Source: Streptomyces sp. NBC_01723
Lineage (GTDB): Bacteria; Actinomycetota; Actinomycetes; Streptomycetales; Streptomycetaceae
Reading direction: 5' to 3'
DNA length: 64,000 bases
NCBI RefSeq assembly: GCF_036246005.1
Contig: NZ_CP109171.1
Location: 7,552,001 to 7,616,000 of the forward strand
In this document: positions 61,572 to 64,000 of the stretch, in pieces
How the letters are laid out: the number at the start of each line of letters is the position of its first letter
How positions within the stretch are numbered: position 1 is the first letter of the stretch
The notes under the pieces: generated by a model
The model's input: the letters and a program-made list of their open reading frames with translations, nothing else
Databases searched by the model: none
What the model was told of the DNA's origin: nothing
Program-made: the position numbers and the translations under genes

Positions 61572-62195
61572 ATGAGCCTGAGCTCCTCCGAGACCGGACC
61601 GGCCGACGGGGCGGTCGCCGCCGTCGCGCCCCAGCTGCGTGAGCTGCGGCGGCGGGCCGCCCTGACCCTGGAGGCGGCGGCCCGCGCGGCCGGACTGTCG
61701 CCCGCCCACCTCTCCCGCCTGGAGACCGGGCAGCGCCAGCCCTCGCTGCCGATGCTGCTCGCCCTCGCCCGCGTCTACGGTACGACCGTCGCCGGACTGC
61801 TGGGGGAGGCGCCCGCGGACCCGGACGCGGTGATCCGCGCCGCCGAGATGGAGCCCACCGCCGCGGGCGGCTGGACGTACCGGCGGGCGGGAGCGCCGGG
61901 CCGGGGCATGCAGGCCCTGCGCGTCGAGGTGCCGTACGGCTCCCAGGGCGACATCGTGCGGGTGCACCCCGGCGAGGAGTGGCTGCACGTGCTCAGGGGC
62001 CGCCTGCGGCTGCGCCTCGGGGACACCGAGCACCGGCTCGGCGTGGGGGACGGCGCCCACTTCGACTCGCTGACCCCGCACCGGATCGCCGCACAGGACC
62101 CAGAAGGGGTCGAGCTGCTCTTCGTCCACACCCTGCTGCAGAGCCCGACGGCCACGCTGTGCCTCGGCCCGACGACCCCCGGGGAGATGTCGTGA
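61572..62195 (+). CDS. XRE family regulator with C-terminal cupin domain
   Basis: This 207-residue regulator has an N-terminal helix-turn-helix (LRELRRRAALTLEAAARAAGLSPAHLSRLETGQRQPSLPM) and a C-terminal cupin barrel (GEEWLHVLRGRLRLRLGDTEHRLGVGDGAHFDSLTPH). This is the PuuR/HigA-like group that senses a small ligand through the cupin. It probably controls its own gene, and perhaps the small membrane gene with which it overlaps by four bases; control of the hopanoid operon is possible but not indicated. ATG 61572 is chosen from the operators and conserved N-terminus; the upstream GGAGCC is a fair ribosome binding site. Confidence 0.87.
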   Translation: MSLSSSETGPADGAVAAVAPQLRELRRRAALTLEAAARAAGLSPAHLSRLETGQRQPSLPMLLALARVYGTTVAGLLGEAPADPDAVIRAAEMEPTAAGGWTYRRAGAPGRGMQALRVEVPYGSQGDIVRVHPGEEWLHVLRGRLRLRLGDTEHRLGVGDGAHFDSLTPHRIAAQDPEGVELLFVHTLLQSPTATLCLGPTTPGEMS

Positions 62196-62314
62196 CGTCC
62201 ATGGAGGAGAAGTTCCCGCGTGCCCTGTGGGTGCGGCTGCTCATCTACATCGCCCTGGGACACGTCTTCGGCGGCTTCCTCTACCTGCTCTTCGAGGTGG
62301 GCGCCGGCCGCTAG
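62192..62314 (+). CDS. Small membrane protein (DUF6126-like, 40 aa)
   Basis: A 40-residue protein with one hydrophobic helix (LWVRLLIYIALGHVFGGFLYLLF) preceded by EEKFPRA. It resembles DUF6126, which as I remember is usually encoded directly after XRE-cupin regulators. GTG 62192 overlaps the regulator stop (GTGA) and has GGGGAG five bases upstream; ATG 62201 is an alternative. It may be the transcription target or a modulator of the regulator at the membrane. Confidence 0.7.
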   Translation: MTSMEEKFPRALWVRLLIYIALGHVFGGFLYLLFEVGAGR

Positions 62315-62342
62315 CGGTCGTGCGGACCGGTGCCGTACCGGA

Positions 62343-63140
62343 TCAGTCCAGCATCCGCTCGCGCAGCCGCTCCCGGGTCGCCGGGGTGAGGTGCAGGCCC
62401 TGCTCCAGGTAGGCGTCGACGCCGCCCCAGGTCTCCTCGACGGTGTCGAAGGCGGCCGCCAGGTACTCGGCGCGGGCGTCGAACAGGGGGCTGAGCAGCT
62501 CCATGACCTCGGGGGAGTAGGCCGAGGCGGCGGAGCTGCCGCGGCGCACCTTGTAGCGGCGGTGCGTCGCGTTCGACTTGAGGTAGTCGTCGAGGACGGC
62601 ATCGCGCTCGACGCCGAGCGCGAGCAGCGTGACCGCGATCGACAGGCCCGCGCGGTCCTTGCCGGCCGCGCAGTGCATCAGGGCGGGGACGCTGTCCTCG
62701 GCGAGCGCGTGCAGAACCCGGGAGTGCTCCGCCGTGCGCTCCGTGATGATCGTGCGGTAGGACGCGATCATCCGTTGGGCACCCTTGCCGTCGGCCAGGA
62801 TCTCGTGCAGCTGGTGGAGGTCGCCGTCGCGGACCATCTTCCAGAACTCGGCGCCGTCGGCCGGGTCGCTCAGCGGCAGGTTCACATTGCGCACGCCCGG
62901 CAGCTCGACGTCGGGGCCTTCCAGCTTCTGGTCGGCCGCGTTGCGGAAGTCGAAGATGGTGTGCAGGCCGAGGGTGGCCAGGAAGGCGGCGTCCTCCCCG
63001 GTGGCGTGCGCCAGGTGGCCGCTGCGGAACAGCACGCCCTGCCGCACCCGTCGCCCGTCCACGGCCGGCAGTCCGCCGACGTCCCGGAAATTGCGCACAC
63101 CGGTCAGCTCGGGTTCGGTCGACGGGACCTGCTGCGTCAC
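62343..63140 (-). CDS. Tyrosine-protein phosphatase (MptpB-like)
   Basis: This 265-residue protein of the bacterial tyrosine/lipid phosphatase family has the active-site loop MHCAAGKDRAG (HCxxGxDR) near residue 150. N-terminal marks are LTGVRNFRDVGGLPAVDG, which is typical of the family. Members act on phosphotyrosine or phosphoinositides; mycobacterial PtpB is a secreted example, but no signal peptide is visible here. GTG 63140 has GGAGGAG five bases upstream. It is divergent from the LysM gene across a 588-base control region. Confidence 0.88.
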   Translation of the reverse strand: MTQQVPSTEPELTGVRNFRDVGGLPAVDGRRVRQGVLFRSGHLAHATGEDAAFLATLGLHTIFDFRNAADQKLEGPDVELPGVRNVNLPLSDPADGAEFWKMVRDGDLHQLHEILADGKGAQRMIASYRTIITERTAEHSRVLHALAEDSVPALMHCAAGKDRAGLSIAVTLLALGVERDAVLDDYLKSNATHRRYKVRRGSSAASAYSPEVMELLSPLFDARAEYLAAAFDTVEETWGGVDAYLEQGLHLTPATRERLRERMLD

Positions 63141-63475
63141 GGGGACTCCTCCCACTCCGCCCCGCCGACGCTGCTCGGCGGCGGGCTCGCCTCGACGATA
63201 CGGCATCCCCTGTCTGCGCCGATGAGTTGTCCACAGGGCATTAAGGGATGCCTCGGGCTTTCTGTCCGAATTGACGCCTTAATTCCAACTGACGCCGAAA
63301 TGCGAAAGGGTGGAGAAGTGGCGCGTGAGCAGCGTCATATCCGTAACCGTGCGTCGTCCGTCATGTTCACGTAATCAAGCCGGTTTTCAAGGACGTTCAC
63401 TCGAAACGCCATTCCCCGAATCGACGGAGTGTGACCGGATATACCAGTAAAGGATCAATCGGAACACCTTCCGGT

Positions 63476-63504
63476 GGAACTCTTCGCTTGTCCGGGTGCG
63501 TCTT
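63476..63504 (+). promoter_or_regulatory. Candidate sigma-E-type promoter of the LysM gene
   Basis: GGAAC (63476-63480) and GTCTT (63500-63504) are 19 bases apart, close to the GGAAC-N18/19-GTC pattern of the S. coelicolor cell-envelope stress factor SigE. The predicted transcript would begin about 20 bases before the riboswitch. Confidence 0.4.
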
Positions 63505-63526
63505 GGTCCCTTACGTTCACCACCGA

Positions 63527-63713
63527 TCCGGACGGACGCCTAATCCTGCCGCCGACCGGAGCCCACTCTCATCCACCACCCGTACCCGGCAGGAGCGGGG
63601 GACCCACAGGTACGAATGCCTGTTCCGGTTCCCGGAACGGCTTGGGGTGAAGCCGCGTTTCGGCGCGGCCGGGCATCTCCAGCCCGAACCCGACAGCTCA
63701 CCTCGCAGGCGCC
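63527..63713 (+). ncRNA. c-di-AMP (ydaO/yuaA) riboswitch
   Basis: The conserved ydaO blocks are present in order: CGCCTAATCCTGCC near 63537, GAGCGGGGGACCCA at 63593-63606, CTTGGGGTGAA at 63641-63651, GGGCATCTCC near 63671, and CCGACAGCTCACCTCGCAGG near 63690. Such riboswitches turn genes off when c-di-AMP is high. It lies in the leader of a LysM cell-wall gene, its usual setting in Streptomyces. The ribosome binding site GGAGAGG follows directly. Confidence 0.92.
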
Positions 63714-63728
63714 GGAGAGGAATTCGCC

Positions 63729-64000
63729 ATGCCCGCGAAGGGTAAGCACCGCCGTACCAGGGCCATGCGCCTGACCCGCACCATCGCCGTCGCCGGAACC
63801 GGTGGCGCCGTGCTCGCGCTCCCCCTGATAGGGGCCGCCGGCGCCAACGCCGCCCCCGCGCACTCCGTTTCCGAGCAGTCCGTGCAGTCCGTCGCGACGA
63901 CGGCGCAGAAGGCCGCCGCGAGTGGCACCGAGAAGAACTCGGACGCGCGGACCTACACCGTCAAGAGCGGCGACTACCTCTCGCGGATCGCCGATGAGCA
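63729..64000 (+). CDS. Secreted LysM-domain cell-wall protein, 3' end missing
   Basis: The first 90 residues are present. A basic N-terminus (PAKGKHRRTRAMRLTRTI) and hydrophobic core (VAVAGTGGAVLALPLIGAAGA) ending in NAA form a signal peptide. After an Ala/Ser/Gln-rich linker the LysM motif begins (TYTVKSGDYLSRIADE) and runs off the window. LysM domains bind peptidoglycan; with the c-di-AMP riboswitch upstream, this is probably a muralytic enzyme of the resuscitation-promoting or transglycosylase type, but the catalytic domain is not visible. ATG 63729 has GGAGAGG eight bases upstream. Confidence 0.85.
   Translation, partial: MPAKGKHRRTRAMRLTRTIAVAGTGGAVLALPLIGAAGANAAPAHSVSEQSVQSVATTAQKAAASGTEKNSDARTYTVKSGDYLSRIADE

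Noticed and set aside
58118..61573. A continuous minus-strand frame opposite ispG, dxs and hpnO
   Set aside because: Its composition (Gly, Val, Asp, Gln-rich) is the mirror of biased codons on the plus strand, and it has no motif or ribosome binding site.

Overview
The window is high-GC actinobacterial DNA with strong third-position GC bias and frequent GTG starts. SsgA-like sporulation genes are found only in Streptomyces and close relatives. The gene order (SsgA-like protein, macrodomain hydrolase, IPP isomerase, CDP-alcohol/ABC transporter block, complete hopanoid operon) matches what I remember of Streptomyces coelicolor around SCO6718-SCO6773. That correspondence is from memory and was not checked by alignment. 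I see no tRNA, rRNA, insertion sequence, prophage or CRISPR array.

Layout. 1-9 kb: the end of a helical-repeat protein, an acyl-ACP desaturase behind a triple operator, a dimethylargininase, a UvrA-like ATPase, an ABC-F ATPase with a probable transcription attenuator, a GPP34 protein and an SsgA-like protein. 9-13.5 kb: a secreted Asp-box protein, small proteins, endonuclease V and a trans-acting enoyl reductase homologue. 13.5-19.4 kb: a fatty-acid oxidation group (CoA transferase, thiolase, FadB-type protein) facing a MerR regulator. 19.6-30.5 kb: nutrient uptake (amino-acid permease, three secreted peptidases, BCCT transporter, D-amino-acid oxidase family enzyme), plus a DNA-damage-type promoter driving a macrodomain hydrolase. 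30.5-41 kb: a second ABC-F protein, Tex, small proteins, a GlxA-type regulator with a DJ-1 enzyme, an enoyl-CoA hydratase, an anti-sigma-type kinase, IPP isomerase and a cation-efflux protein.

41.2-48.3 kb is a tightly overlapping seven-gene operon: two CDP-alcohol phosphotransferases, a nucleotidyltransferase, a glycerol-1-phosphate-dehydrogenase-like enzyme, a glycosyltransferase and an ABC-2 exporter pair. It looks like a system that makes an alcohol phosphate, activates it with CDP, attaches it to an acceptor and exports the product. This is the least explained and most interesting part of the window.

48.5-61.5 kb is a complete hopanoid operon: hpnC, hpnD, a 52-codon bridging ORF, hpnE, a polyprenyl diphosphate synthase, shc, hpnG, hpnH, and extra copies of the MEP genes ispG and dxs, then an hpnO-like aminotransferase. 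It should run from central metabolites to aminobacteriohopanetriol. The end of the window holds an XRE-cupin regulator with twin operators, a small membrane protein, a tyrosine phosphatase, and a c-di-AMP (ydaO-type) riboswitch ahead of a LysM cell-wall protein cut by the window edge.

Two patterns recur. Many genes have a -10 hexamer (TAnnnT or close) only 6-10 bases before the start codon, which predicts leaderless mRNAs. Many operon partners overlap by 1-4 bases (ATGA or GTGA), which predicts translational coupling.
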